DNA of 64,000 bases from Siderastrea siderea (lineage: Eukaryota; Cnidaria; Anthozoa; Scleractinia; Rhizangiidae), in NCBI GenBank assembly GCA_964030785.1, contig OZ034971.1, positions 15,755,400 through 15,819,399 on the forward strand. Reading direction: 5' to 3'. The position numbers were made by a program, and so were the translations under genes. Below, in pieces: positions 14,001-24,253 of the stretch; positions within the stretch are counted from its first letter, which is position 1, and each line of letters opens with the position of its first letter. Under the pieces are notes generated by a model. The model did no database searches and had not been told where the DNA came from. It saw only the letters and a list, made by a program, of their open reading frames with translations.

Positions 14001-17000
14001 GTAAGGTAAAATGTGATCATTAGTTAACTGTTATACATGCACATATAAAACTAGTGGTTTCCATTGGAAAGTGAAGTGCTGCCGGTAAAGCGCATGCAAA
14101 CCCCCCCCCGGGGGGGATACTCCCTATAATGGGCTATACGGGGAGGCTCCGTCCGAAAGGGGTACCTTTTTCAGGCTTCGGGTATATAAAAGGGTAGGGA
14201 TTTCACGAGCTGAAGTACATGAAAGGGTAGGGAAATCTGTCTTCTGGGTATTTAAAAGGGCTTTTAATTAAAATATTTCGAGTAGACGCACCTTATGTCT
14301 GTATCATTTTACTTTATTAAACGCCACATGAAAACGATAAGAAGACTTCCTTCCAAGGGTTTAGAAAAGGGATGCACTGCTCTTAAGTAGGTATGTGAAA
14401 GGGGTTACCATTTTTCAGTGGAAGGTATACGAAAGGGTTACCTTTTCTGTCTAAAATGGTATATAAAAGGGTAAGGGGTTGGATCTCGGGGCGGAGTCTC
14501 CCCGTACAAAAATTTGTTGAGTGCCACCCCCGGGGGGGGGGGGGGGGGCAAAACCCTTACATCGGAAGTACATCGTTTTAGGGTGATCTTGTCAAGGTCA
14601 CTCACCGCTATTCTTTTTTGCCAAATAAAAGATATTTAAAATTTGTGGTCTTGTACTATGAATGATATATTAATAAGTGGAAATAATCTTTTCAGGTTAT
14701 ACCTGTCGCGAAATTGGATGTAGTTGAAAGCGTAGCATTGAACGTACCGGGGTACGCTGCTCCATTTTTTTAAATTTTATTTTAGCTTATTTGGAATTTC
14801 TTTTGTGGTACTGGCGTACCGTGGTAGCGTGGTAGTATATACGATCGAGCTCAAGTTTTATAGAATGAGTTCAACAATAAAAAAAAATACACTAAATTCA
14901 CTTTGAATGTGTTTTATAGTGCTTGCGGCGTATCGTGGTAGCGTAAGCGCATACCATTGATGGCAATTCAGCATGTGAGCATTGAACGTACCGGGGTACG
15001 CTGCTACTCTTGCCTTACACATACTTATCACCCAACCATGCAATGATTTCTATAACTTTTCGTCACTCAGTTACTATGGTAACTTAACTTATTGCGTTCG
15101 ACGATAGGAGAACGCAACCCTAATCCCGGCCGGAGTGAAATCGAGATTTTCTCTGTAGTGGATGGACACCAATTTAGCCCCCCCGAAGATTTTTGCAGGG
15201 GCATAACCTCTGCCGGGAACTGGTGTATACTTGACTCGTTTTCATTAGCAACCAAATGACCCCGTTTTGACGTCCAAAGGCGTCTGTGTTGTTGTGAAGA
15301 AGCTTGTTTCGAATGAGAGAAGTTCAGCCAGGCTCGAAAAAGCAACCTTTCTACCAAGGAGTTGTTGTAAATCCTTGATCGAAGTCTTAGAGAAGTATAT
15401 ACGACTCCTCGGTACATGTCAACCTGCAGTTCGCAGTTTAGTTGGAAAACCTCGCCTTCGATGAAGAACCACTCGGCATACAACATTCAAATTGATATGT
15501 CCGTGAAAGAAACACGCTTTTTAAATTTACTTGATACTTAAATCATTTCTTTCTCGAACAATGCCTTGGCGAATCACTTTCGAAGTTTTGTGTATATGTC
15601 CACGCGGGCGACCTTTAAATTTAGAAATCGCCTTGTCTGCTTATTTCGAAAATCGATGGCCAAAAAATGCAAAAAAGACTTCATCATTGAAGCCACGAAC
15701 TAAAAGAGGTTGAGAGGACCATTGCACGAATATTTTTTCGAGGTTATCAAGGGTAAAGGGTTAAACGTTAGTTGTAACTTTTCAGTTTAATTCTGTATTT
15801 ACATGTAAAACTTTCCATGAGTACATATAAGCGGTCATGTAAATAAATACGTCCCCTGTAAAATAACATGAGCCACGCAACTTTGTTATTTTAAGATTTA
15901 TTTCATTTCTGACAATGTTCGATTCCTTTAAATTATTTTCTATTAAACTATGAAAAATATATCAATTGATAAAAACCCAGGGGAAGGGTCGAGAAAGATC
16001 AGAAAGCTGAGCAGACTCTTTCTTTCCCTAATTGCGGTGTCGACAAGGGTTGCAGTCGAACGCACTCCACTAATCTGTGATTACTACTAGTAATAAAAGT
16101 GTTTGCTATTAATTGAATGAAACTTCTGAGAAAACGCGGGGAAGGTAAAACTAACACCTTGACAACGTATACTAACGTATGGATAACGTGTGCACATTGA
16201 AACTATTACGTTACAAACATGATCAGTCTACGGAGATGTGGGTATAGAAGAGGAAACTGGTCATTGTACAAATCAAAACTATTATGTTACAAACACGCTC
16301 AAAGAAGAAAAATGAAACTAGCCGCGAAATATTGTGCCTTCCATAACTTTAACAGGTGAAAATAAATAATAAATACAAGTAAAATTAATTGCAGGATTGT
16401 GCTCTCTTGCTCACACGCTACGGTACGATGTTAGTGAGAAAAAACTATGAGACAGAAGAAGGATGTAATGCAATCCCTCTTGCTCTCCTACTTCGCTATG
16501 ATGCTAGTGGAGAAACATAGGACATGTCGTTCAATATTTGTCGATGTAGTCGCTCTGTACCGTGCGGGTTTACGGGGCTACCACGGTAGGCTTGCTATTA
16601 CTTGCTACCTCACTACATAAGTCGATCGTTCTGTGTGGGGGTACGGCGCTACGACGGTACACTGTTCATTCATTACTTAATTGATTGTTAATACTTTGTC
16701 ATAAATTCCTAAAGTGGTCTTAAAAGATGTTCTGGATGAAATCGCAATACTAAAGCTACTATACCCGTACGAAACAGATTACGTTCACGCAGTGCTGCTT
16801 TAGTGGCTATCAGTGACTGCAGTGAGCACAACGGAAAGGTTGCACAAATGCTGTTTTCATTGCGCTGCAGTAGCGACAAAAAATGACTGCATGAGTGCTG
16901 CAGAAGCGACATTGGGGACTGCTGGAACGCTGCAAGAGAGCTACTGCAAAATAGCAACATGAAGCTTTATGGTAGATTAGCAGCGCATCGCTATGCAGCG

Positions 17001-20000
17001 GTGTGTTTCACTGCAGCGACGACGACGGTTGCGTGATGCGAGTGCTGATCTTTGGAGGATAAATTAATCTACTGAAACGTTGAGAAGATAAGACAAATAC
17101 TGTACAAACGGACTAACGTACGGAGAAACGTTGAGAAGATACGACAAATACTGTACAAACGAACTAACGTACGGAGAAACGTTGAGAAGATAATAATGTA
17201 AGGCAGATGAAAATCTGTAAGGCAGAATTTTTGCTAATAAAGAAAATCTCGAATTTTCGCTTTTTTGAGAATTTCTAAAAATCTCTCTTACAGATTTTGC
17301 TAATATTTTGTCTACAGGTGAAACTTACTACTATGAATTGATTCTGAATTTTTGACTGTGGGTTATATGGTCAGTTTTCGAGTAGAGTGGGATCAAAAAA
17401 TCGATTTGCGAGTTTTTTGCGACCTCCTTCGTGAGCAAAACTGAGCATGCGTGTAACTTAAGCATGCGAAATAGCGCAATGTGGCGCGTGCGATAAACAT
17501 AAGAATTTTTACAACAACTCCTCGAGGTTTTTGTCGAGGTTTCACAGATATTTTATACCGTTAGCGCTCACTAACTTCTTCAAGACTTCGTCCATTCATG
17601 ATAAAGAATGCTAATAAGCCAGATCTCAGAGATGTTTTCAGCTTTTTCTCGATGATGACGTAAAGTATTGCGCGCGTGAAAGAAAAAATGGCGTCAGAGA
17701 GAGTTTCTCAGCGCACGCAATTGTGTCTCAGAAAAACTGTAGTAAGCCACCTTAAGGCAAGAGTAGCAGCGTACCCCGGTACGTTCAATGCTACGGTTTG
17801 AAGTGCATCCAATTTCGCGACACATTTGTTTCAGTTCTTTAAGATGTTAGGAAAGAAACAATGACCATTTGTTATTGATAGATCTTCTAAGAATGATTTC
17901 ATTTTCTAATGAAGTGTTTGAAATACATGATTTGTTTTGTTCTGATAGCTCAGTCTAGCCTGTGATTAATCTTGGCACAATCACCTACAGAAGAAATTGA
18001 ACAGTCAAAAGAGAATTTTCTGTTAAAAAGACAACATTCGCAGGGTGTCAAGTTCCTATTTTTTCCTATTTTTTGGCATCATTCCTATTAATTTTTTCTC
18101 CAACCTTTTCAAGAAAACCTCCTATTTTTCCTATTTTGTTTGGTTCATGGTGTACAAAGAATGAAGATTTTTATGCCAGTCAGTAAGAAGACGTAAAGGA
18201 TAAAAAAGGATTTAAAGGAAAAAAGGAGGGTAAAATCTCCAGGAAAAAAAGAAAACTCATTGGGATTTCTTGACTGATGACTGTAGTTTGCAGTATCTGT
18301 TCCAGTCTGCCTTGGGGAGAGGCAATTTCTTTTTTACACTGAAATACAGATTAGTTTGTGAGCTTTCTATTGTTCATGTTGATTTGAAGCAAACTTAATT
18401 TGTGTTGAGTTCTTGGAAACCTCAAGTAAAGTGTTGGGGAGCTGAATTAGATAAATTAACTGTAATGAAACTGATGCATTTGAAAAAAAATCAGTTTCTT
18501 TGTTAATGCTGCAGCTGTCGGGTGTTACAAAGCTAAATGTTATAACATTGCATGGTTAACTGATAAGTTGAATCTTGAATCTCAGTTGGAAATTAAATGT
18601 GGAACACAATATCTGTGAAGCCGATTTACTTACCACTTTTTGAGTAGGGTTGTTACGTGAACTGAGTGAACTGAAGGTATTGGAGATAGTAGGTTGTGTG
18701 GGAGCTGATATCCTGGTTGAGCTACTTGTGAATTGTCCTAATTTTCTCCTATTTTTTCATGTTTTTTTCTTATTTTTTTCCTTTTTTCACATTCAAATTT
18801 CCTATTTTCCTATTTTCCTATTTTCCTATTTTCCTGAGCCTATGTGCTGCTTGACACCCTGCAGATGGCCAGCTTGAACACAAAATCTTGGTCGTGGGTA
18901 AAATGCGTGACATTCAACTACCTGTGATGGACATCAGTGACACATCTGTGTCACATACGTGACAAGTACGTGGATGGAAGAATGGAGAACAAAGTACAAC
19001 AATTATTTTCGGGCAAATATTTCACTCAGATAAGAACTGTTTGCATAAAAAAGCATTTACTCAGATAAGAAATGCTTTACTTAAAAAAAAAATGAATTGG
19101 GTTCAATGCTCGTTTACCAAGGCCATTGCCAGATCAAAATTAGATGTAAACGATGTAACTTTTCCGCACTTTGCACAAAAACTCTAAAAAACTGCAGCAT
19201 TCTATTAATGAAATAAATACAACAAAATGAATCCCCAATAAAACATCAAATTTATTTTACTGCAGAGTTCCAGGAGTTGCTTGAAGTATTCTGAGAAACG
19301 TATCAGCTGCAGTTCAAGGGAATTTATCTTCACATGCTTTCAAACTCTTTGGCTTTGCAAAATCGTGGCTTTCTACTTGAAAAAGAATTTCTCTGCATCT
19401 CACCATATCGACCCTCAAGTTCTCTTTAGGGGTTCCAACATTAAAATGGTGTGTTTCCTTTCTGAATCGATAGACTACACATGGAAATCAAGGGCCTGAA
19501 TTCGAGGGCCACAAAATCAAGGCTAATTCAGTGAAAAACGTATCTACTTATTGACATATTTCCATCCAAAAAATCTCAACAGCTTCTGGCTTTGGGCACA
19601 GGAAACCCAGGCTGTTCACGTAGTGATGAAAATTTAAAGTAAACACAAAGCTTTGGAAATTCATGCAAGTTTCTTTCTCAATGTGGAGACTCATGGTTTT
19701 TCCCTTGGCAGCTGAGAAAGAATGAGCTTCTCTGGTTCTGCTTTTTTGTTTCCCTCTTCTCCTAAAGAGAATGAAAGCTAAAAATAACTGACATCAAACC
19801 AACCCACATATTGCAGATTCACTTAGTTTGCACTTGCCATCCTTTCAGGATGAAAGGGGTTAGTGTTCATCTTAATATGTGCCTTGCGTTCTTAACGTCC
19901 ATTCCAGATCATTTTAACTCTTCCAGTTACTACAAAGTCCTCTCTAACTATCATGAATGACTCTTCAAACTCACTGGGTATCCTGTGGCCTGTCTAGAGC

Positions 20001-23000
20001 TTTTTGATGGACCTCGTGTGAATAAGTGTCACAGATTTTCAAAAGTTGGTACATTATTTCAATGAACATGTCTCATTCAGAATATATTCTGCCCTGCAGT
20101 GTGTGTCTCAGCTGTTTTTTGGAACTTCTCCACCAAAAAGAAAAAAACAATAGTTGCCACGCAATCAAATGGTAACTTACTGTTCTTGTGAAGACAGGTA
20201 GCACTGAAATGTGTTATAGGAAGGGGGCGAAAAATAAGGCGGGTTGGTCGTTCAGTCGCTCGCTTGGTCAGTCGGTTGATCCACCGTAAACTTTTGTTGT
20301 TAATGATATCCTGTGGACGTAAGGAGGGAAGAGGGCTTACCTTTTGCTTTTGGTTTTCTTGGAGACAGGGCTAGGTTATTGCAATGCCATGAGAGGTTTA
20401 AATTATTATTTAAATTCATGCATTTGAAATATAGCTCACGTGAAAAGGGAACAAAAATGCTAGAATCCACACTGGATTAGTTTTGTCAAATCTAAACATT
20501 AAGCAGTGAAAACTGACATTCAAGCTTTATAATAATAGAAACAGTTCAATTCCACCTTTAACCCCTGGGGATCACCTTTTGACAAGCAGTCATGCAAACT
20601 CATACAGGTAATGGAATTTTATAAAATGCATGGCATTTCTCTCTGTATTGTAAAATAGTGAAAATGGGAGGGCTGTAGGAGAATTCACAGGTTTAATTCT
20701 AGCAACTAGTACGTGTTCCATGCAGACTGCTTATTAAAAGCATTTTGTCTTCATGAGTTAGCTCACAGGAGCCCTTGATTGGTATCATTTTCCACTCATA
20801 GGTTCGCAAAGTGGAGTATAAAGATCCAGCTGAGGAGGAATGGGAAAAGTTCCAGAAAGCAATGCAAGTAGAAGCACAGGTAAGAACCTAAGATAGCATT
20901 CGTATTCAGACTACTTAACATTTAGAGGTAGAGAAACCAAGATGAAGTATACGTAACCATGGTAAGAACTGAGAAGTATTATAAGACAGTGTATTTGTGT
21001 AGAGTGTCGTAACAGTGAGATTTCAAGTGTTGAAATCTTGGTGGCAAGTGGGATAAAAAGCATGTTAGGAAAGTGGCAAAACCTATTTATCTATTTTGGC
21101 ATGGCAGAAAAGTAGTGGTTAGCCTGGCCTGTTGGATTTTTGATTGGACGATTGGGGGTTCTGCAGTTCAAGGTATGGACTCTTCTTCATTGTTTGATGT
21201 TTCCTCAGGCCCAGAAGCTTTACTCCTCATTGTCTGTCTTCACCCAGGTGTATAAATGGGTACTTTCATGTGACAGTTGTATTTATCCCCTCACCCCCAC
21301 CCACTGAAAGGAAAAGAGCATAACAAACTTAGAGCACAAAAAAATTCTCCACAGGAGACGGAAAATGATGCATGGGTGTGTCAAATAAAGCTGACAGACT
21401 TCAATTAGCGAGGAGTTCTGATGGCACTGTTGAGTAATTACCATAATTGTTCCCACAGAGAATCAAATAAAACAGACGACGAGATAACACGCGTGACCCA
21501 CGTTTATACCCGATAATTTCTCGGGTGATTTCTCCAGCGTTAACATTTGCGATCCCGTTCTTACGTACGTTCTCGTTGCGTGAAAAAAACAAGCGTTCGG
21601 TAGCTTCAACAATGCAATAAATGCCGCACCAGAAGCCTATCATGGTGGCACTGATTTAGAATGCATAAAGCCCAACAAAATTTAGAGGCTTTGGTTGCAA
21701 AAAAAAATCTGTCCAGGAGGTCTTATTTTAAAATCTTGTACGTGAGTTGTAACCATATGCCAGAAAGTGGAAGCGATGGACCATTATATTTTTTATTGGG
21801 GTGGGGGGTGGGCAATTTTTTTCTGCAGAAATATCTTTTCGTCACTAATCACCATTGGAGACCTTCGCTTGAATTTTATTTCACTAGCTTGCAATATATT
21901 TATCTGCTTTGTGCTGCTATGCACGATATTTATTTCTTCTGCAAAAGCTGTGCAGGAAATTTTTTCGCATTTGCCCAGCCACCCCTCAAAAATAAAATGG
22001 TCCGTCAAGCAGAGACAAGACAGTGTTATTTGAGTCACACAGTTTCTGCTTTTGCGTTCTCAATCATAAGTTACCGCCATGCGGCGCGTAATGTGTTTGT
22101 CCAATTTTACTGATCGTAATTCCTTTGCTGAAACGGTTAGTACACCTTTTTGAAACCTCATAGTGATTGGTAAAATCTCATTGGATTTTGTAGCCAAGAC
22201 TCTCACGAAGAACCTGCATTTTGTCGCGAGGTTGCCAATGAATTACTACAAGCAAATTTTGCAAGCGTGAATTATAAGTTGTTTATCGATTCCGGTTCTC
22301 GATGCTTTTTACAAAGCCCCGCAAATTGAGTTTGGTAAGTACCATTTTATGGAAGAAAAGAAAGGTCGATATCAGTCACTGATCAGGCCATTTACTTTGA
22401 TTTCTACGCGCGAAAATATGAGGAATAGATGACGTGCGGCGCCTTCTCGAAATCGTTTATAATTTATTTCTGGAATTATGGATGTCCGATGTATATTTTT
22501 TCGATGTTTTCTTGGTGAGCTTTGCCACAGTTTCTGTCCTTGGCATATCAAGAGGCACATCGAACCCATAAGAAAATTCATCAGACTTTTGGAGAGCTGG
22601 TATTTTTGTCTTCTGATCACTGAAGCGAATTGGCGGGAAATGCGAGGTCGCGGGACTCACGTGTAATCCCCGAATGATCAACGCAAGGAAAAGAACACTA
22701 GTAAGTTGAAGTTGAAGTTATGAGTTTGACTGTGTATGCTATTCTAAGCCATCATATTTGCTCGCACTGAATTGCTTTGTTTCATTTGGTCATGGCTAGT
22801 CAGTTTTTTAGTGAGTTGTTTTTATCTTTCTAGCACGCGAGATATTAACCGGCTTCGCGCGCGCTAACCGATTCTGCTTTAGTGCTTGGGTACTCAGCTT
22901 TTTATTGAACTGTTGTTATCTGTCGAGCAAACTGCTTTACTTGGGTAGTCAGTTCTGTATTGGACTGTTGTTATCTGTCGAGTAGTTTGTCTCACTTGGG

Positions 23001-24253
23001 TAGTCAGTTCTATACTGAGCTGTTGTTATCTGTAGAGCAGGATTTTAACCTAAGCTTGCCGCTAACATTTTGTACTAACTGATATTCAGCTGTTATTGTA
23101 CGCGCGTTAACCTATTCTGCTCCACTTGGGTAGTCAGCTTATTATTGAACTGTTGTTATCTGTCGAGCAGACTGCTTTACTTGGGTAGTCAGTTCTGTAT
23201 TGAACTGTTGTTATCTGTCGAGTAGTTTGTCTCACTTGGGTAGTCAGTTCTGTACTGAGCTGTTGTTATCTGTCGAGTGGAATATTAATCTTGATCATCG
23301 CACTGCACTAACATACTGTTTTCTGCTTTGGCTGGACATTATACACTTTATGCTATAGTTTAGACCGCTTGTACTGAGCAATATTTTTTCTAGGCCGTTT
23401 TTTCACGTTTTTTGAAAGAGGAGTTTCATTTTCCCGCTCAGCTAATTTTTTTCTTTATTCTCTTTCTAGGGACGTCTGCCGCGTGGAGCGGACCACGCGC
23501 TTTGCTCAGCGCAATTCTGTTTTAAATATCTGATGTTAAAATATGTCAGATCTTAGAGGATTTGTCCTTCACTCTGCATGCGTTTTGTAAGTCAATAAGT
23601 CAGAAAAAGCGTTACCGCAAACATTAAAAGCGACACCGCAGGCGATCCAATCTTGTGAAATGTGGTCTTTGGTTACAGTTAATAATAAGCCATGGGTAGA
23701 TTCAATCTACCCTTCGCCTAATTTGCATAAATTTTTTTTGTGGCCTAAGTTTGTTATGCTTCACAGGCTTGCAAGCATTTCTGTGTTTTGGAAACTTGTT
23801 GGTTTTTTGTGCAGGTGTCACAGTCTATAGTGGAAGAGGAAGATGAAGAATCCCAAGTGAACAGGGAGTTTTCAGAACTCAGTGAACAGAGGTACGTGTA
23901 GCTAAACAGAAAAGAGACCTGAGTGTATTTCTAGAACCAGGCTTGCACACAATGTTTACTTACTGCAGCTCTTAAACGACCTTCATTGACCCCTATATCA
24001 TTCCTGTTTTGACTAAGAATTTTTGTAGGCTTGTGTATTTAGATCACATTTAACAGTTACCTTTTTTGTTCATTTTGTCATTGTTAGACTGTATTTTCTA
24101 CGAGCTGATGCCTTACAGGACAAAAAGACTGCAGTAAAACAAACAGTCTTTAAACAAGCTCTTCAGAGACAACCCCAAGATGAAAACACAAGCAATAGTG
24201 ATGATAGTGACTATGAAGAATTTTTTGATTGGAGAGCCAAGAAAGTATCGTGA
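1279..24253 (+). CDS. ZNF830: Zinc finger protein 830 (ZNF830/CCDC16), 11 exons, 272 aa
   Basis: Exons: 1279-1355, 1904-2003, 6766-6834, 8076-8144, 8240-8279, 11412-11435, 13745-13799, 13891-13954, 20802-20879, 23815-23891, 24088-24253. They sum to 819 nt and every junction keeps frame. Seen: a basic N-terminus, then SPLAKYNSTGQ leading into a U1-like C2H2 zinc finger (C35, C38, H51, H57; CVLC...HVLGKKH). A charged linker follows, then the family signatures [29 protein letters not shown] and [11 protein letters not shown], an acidic VEEEDEE segment, a coiled-coil stretch and an acidic tail ending DWRAKKVS. This order matches vertebrate ZNF830, which is about 100 residues longer. Known of the family: a nuclear protein that co-purifies with spliceosomal XAB2/ISY1-type complexes and acts in cell-cycle progression and DNA repair. 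The human gene is intronless, whereas this one is intron-rich. ATG 1279 is the first in-frame start. An AATAAA near 24724 could serve polyadenylation. Confidence 0.93.
1565..1640 (-). repeat. tRNA-like SINE head fragment
   Basis: On the minus strand the sequence reads GGCCTCGTGGTTAGGGTCC, resembling the A-box half of a tRNA, followed by unrelated sequence. No complete cloverleaf can be drawn. It probably comes from a degraded tRNA-derived SINE inside ZNF830 intron 1. Confidence 0.35.
1639..1770. mobile_element. Small inverted-repeat element inside the U12 intron
   Basis: The ends carry an inverted repeat (GTGTAAGAACCTG near 1653 and CAGGTTCTTACGC near 1760). The left part, from CGGGTTTACCTCGG onward, recurs almost perfectly at the right edge of the window (63939-64000), so this is a dispersed family. 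Confidence 0.6.
2096..2272. mobile_element. MITE, family A, copy 1 (ZNF830 intron 2)
   Basis: The terminal inverted repeats are about 25 bp (TGTGTGGTTCCAGAAAATAT and its near-complement at the right end). The interior is G-rich and non-coding. It shares ends with the element at 3757-3959. Confidence 0.75.
3757..3959. mobile_element. MITE, family A, copy 2 (ZNF830 intron 2)
   Basis: The ends TTGTGTAGTTCCAGGAAAT and ATTTTCTGGAACTACACAA form inverted repeats, and the interior resembles the copy at 2096-2272. Non-coding. Confidence 0.75.
5286..5980. mobile_element. Tc1/mariner-like MITE with TA target duplication
   Basis: A nearly perfect inverted repeat of about 33 bp begins CAGTATTGTGCAAAAGTAAT at 5286 and ends with its complement at 5980. 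It is flanked by TA on both sides (5284-5285, 5981-5982), as expected for Tc1/mariner transposition. The interior has repeated GTGCCACGAAATTTC blocks and no transposase frame, so it is non-autonomous. It lies in ZNF830 intron 2. Confidence 0.8.
7719..7839 (+). pseudogene. 3' end of a CR1/L2-type LINE ORF2 (fragment)
   Basis: Translation gives [17 protein letters not shown], then a frame slip, then [10 protein letters not shown] and a stop. This is the characteristic C-terminal tail of CR1/L2-type LINE reverse transcriptase ORFs. A typical LINE 3' tail ending in an ATT-rich microsatellite follows. Only the extreme 3' end is present, so it is a dead 5'-truncated insertion in ZNF830 intron 3. 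Confidence 0.75.
7983..8040. repeat. (TTA)n microsatellite
   Basis: Roughly 17 TTA/ATT units, placed right after the LINE 3' end and probably grown from its tail. Confidence 0.95.
9494..10090 (-). pseudogene. Decayed LINE RT joined to a Penelope-like C-terminal fragment
   Basis: On the minus strand 10090-9770 reads, with breaks, [20 protein letters not shown] followed by [12 protein letters not shown]. This resembles the FGLTISLKKTEVL...V..FTYLGS region of LINE reverse transcriptases. The adjoining 9751-9494 reads [19 protein letters not shown] then [14 protein letters not shown], similar to the C-terminal end of GIY-YIG-type retroelement ORFs (Penelope-like). No intact frame spans both. Family names rest on remembered motif shapes and need a profile search. 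It lies in ZNF830 intron 5. Confidence 0.5.
11000..11065 (+). repeat. SINE body fragment
   Basis: The stretch GGTAACCCTGTGATGGATTAG followed by ATCCAGAGGGAGT matches the body of the SINE at 44938-45235 (GGTAACCCTGTGATGGACTAG...ATCCAGGGGGGAGT). No tRNA head is present here. Confidence 0.55.
12767..13670. repeat. 9-bp minisatellite (AACCAACAC/AACCAGCAC)
   Basis: About 100 imperfect 9-bp units, CA-rich and GT-free on the plus strand, in ZNF830 intron 6 just upstream of exon 7. Frames open on both strands (TNT/QPTQPA on plus, VLVVLV on minus) come only from the period being a multiple of 3. A degenerate preface of the same composition starts near 12115. Confidence 0.9.
14101..14548. mobile_element. 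MITE, family B, copy 1 (G-run ended)
   Basis: Bounded by C/G runs. The left end reads ATACTCCCTATAATGGGC and then GGGGAGGCTCCG; the right end reads GGAGTCTCCCCGTAC and then GTTGAGTGCCACCCCCGGGG, giving imperfect inverted ends of about 45 bp. The interior carries repeated AAAGGGTAGGG/AAAGGGGTACC motifs. A close copy sits at 58096-58536 and fragments lie near 30303-30420 and 33160-33220. It lies in ZNF830 intron 8. Confidence 0.75.
14704..17822. mobile_element. 3.1-kb terminal-inverted-repeat element (ZNF830 intron 8)
   Basis: The ends TGTCGCGAAATTGGATG (14704) and CATCCAATTTCGCGACA (17822) are inverted copies. They are followed by a shared subterminal block containing the palindrome CGTACCGGGGTACG (about 14740, again about 14990, and inverted about 17775). 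The interior holds alternating CGTGGTAGCG motifs and a 58-bp tandem repeat at 17060-17195. Two overlapping open frames near 15067-15486 (minus) and 15267-15464 (plus) match nothing I recognise. No transposase is visible, so it is probably non-autonomous. Confidence 0.7.
17060..17195. repeat. 58-bp tandem repeat (GTACGGAGAAACGTTGAGAA)
   Basis: Two to three units, each reading roughly ACTAACGTACGGAGAAACG then TTGAGAAGATACGAC then AAATACTGTACAAACG. The same unit in reverse orientation builds the larger array at 41100-42060. Confidence 0.75.
18041..18861. mobile_element. CAGGG-ended MITE (hAT-like ends)
   Basis: The terminal inverted repeats are CAGGGTGTCAAG and CTTGACACCCTG. Both ends run into repeated TTTTTCCTATTTT blocks (18055-18130 and 18735-18835). 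No coding frame. CAGGG termini are common in hAT elements, but I cannot identify an 8-bp target duplication. It lies in ZNF830 intron 8. Confidence 0.6.
20330..20705 (-). repeat. Dispersed repeat, family C, inverted copy
   Basis: Read on the minus strand, this region contains a block around CTCCTACAGCCCTCCC, then a TATTTTACAATACAG...ATGCCATGC block, and on the far side CATTGCAATAACCTAGCCC. The same blocks occur in the formin introns at 36380-37945 and 44395-45350, so this is a third, diverged copy. Non-coding. Confidence 0.55.
21218..21262 (+). repeat. SINE body fragment
   Basis: CTTCACCCAGGTGTATAAAT followed by GGGTAC matches the middle of the SINE at 44938-45235. There is no tRNA head and no downstream body. 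Confidence 0.5.
21778..22003. mobile_element. Foldback MITE (ZNF830 intron 9)
   Basis: The ends are inverted over about 50 bp: GGACCATTATATTTTTTATT at the left and AATAAAATGGTCC at the right, with GGGTGGGCAA/TTGCCCAGCC inside. Open frames through it are not gene-like. Confidence 0.65.
22840..23290. repeat. 60-bp tandem repeat
   Basis: Six to seven units containing CTTGGGTAGTCAGTTCTGTA followed by TTGAACTGTTGTTATCTGTC. They are arranged as pairs of alternating sub-types, which suggests duplication of a two- or three-unit block. It lies in ZNF830 intron 9. Confidence 0.85.

Noticed and set aside
21661..22113. 150-aa plus-strand open frame
   Set aside because: It reads through a foldback MITE (21778-22003) and has no family signature.
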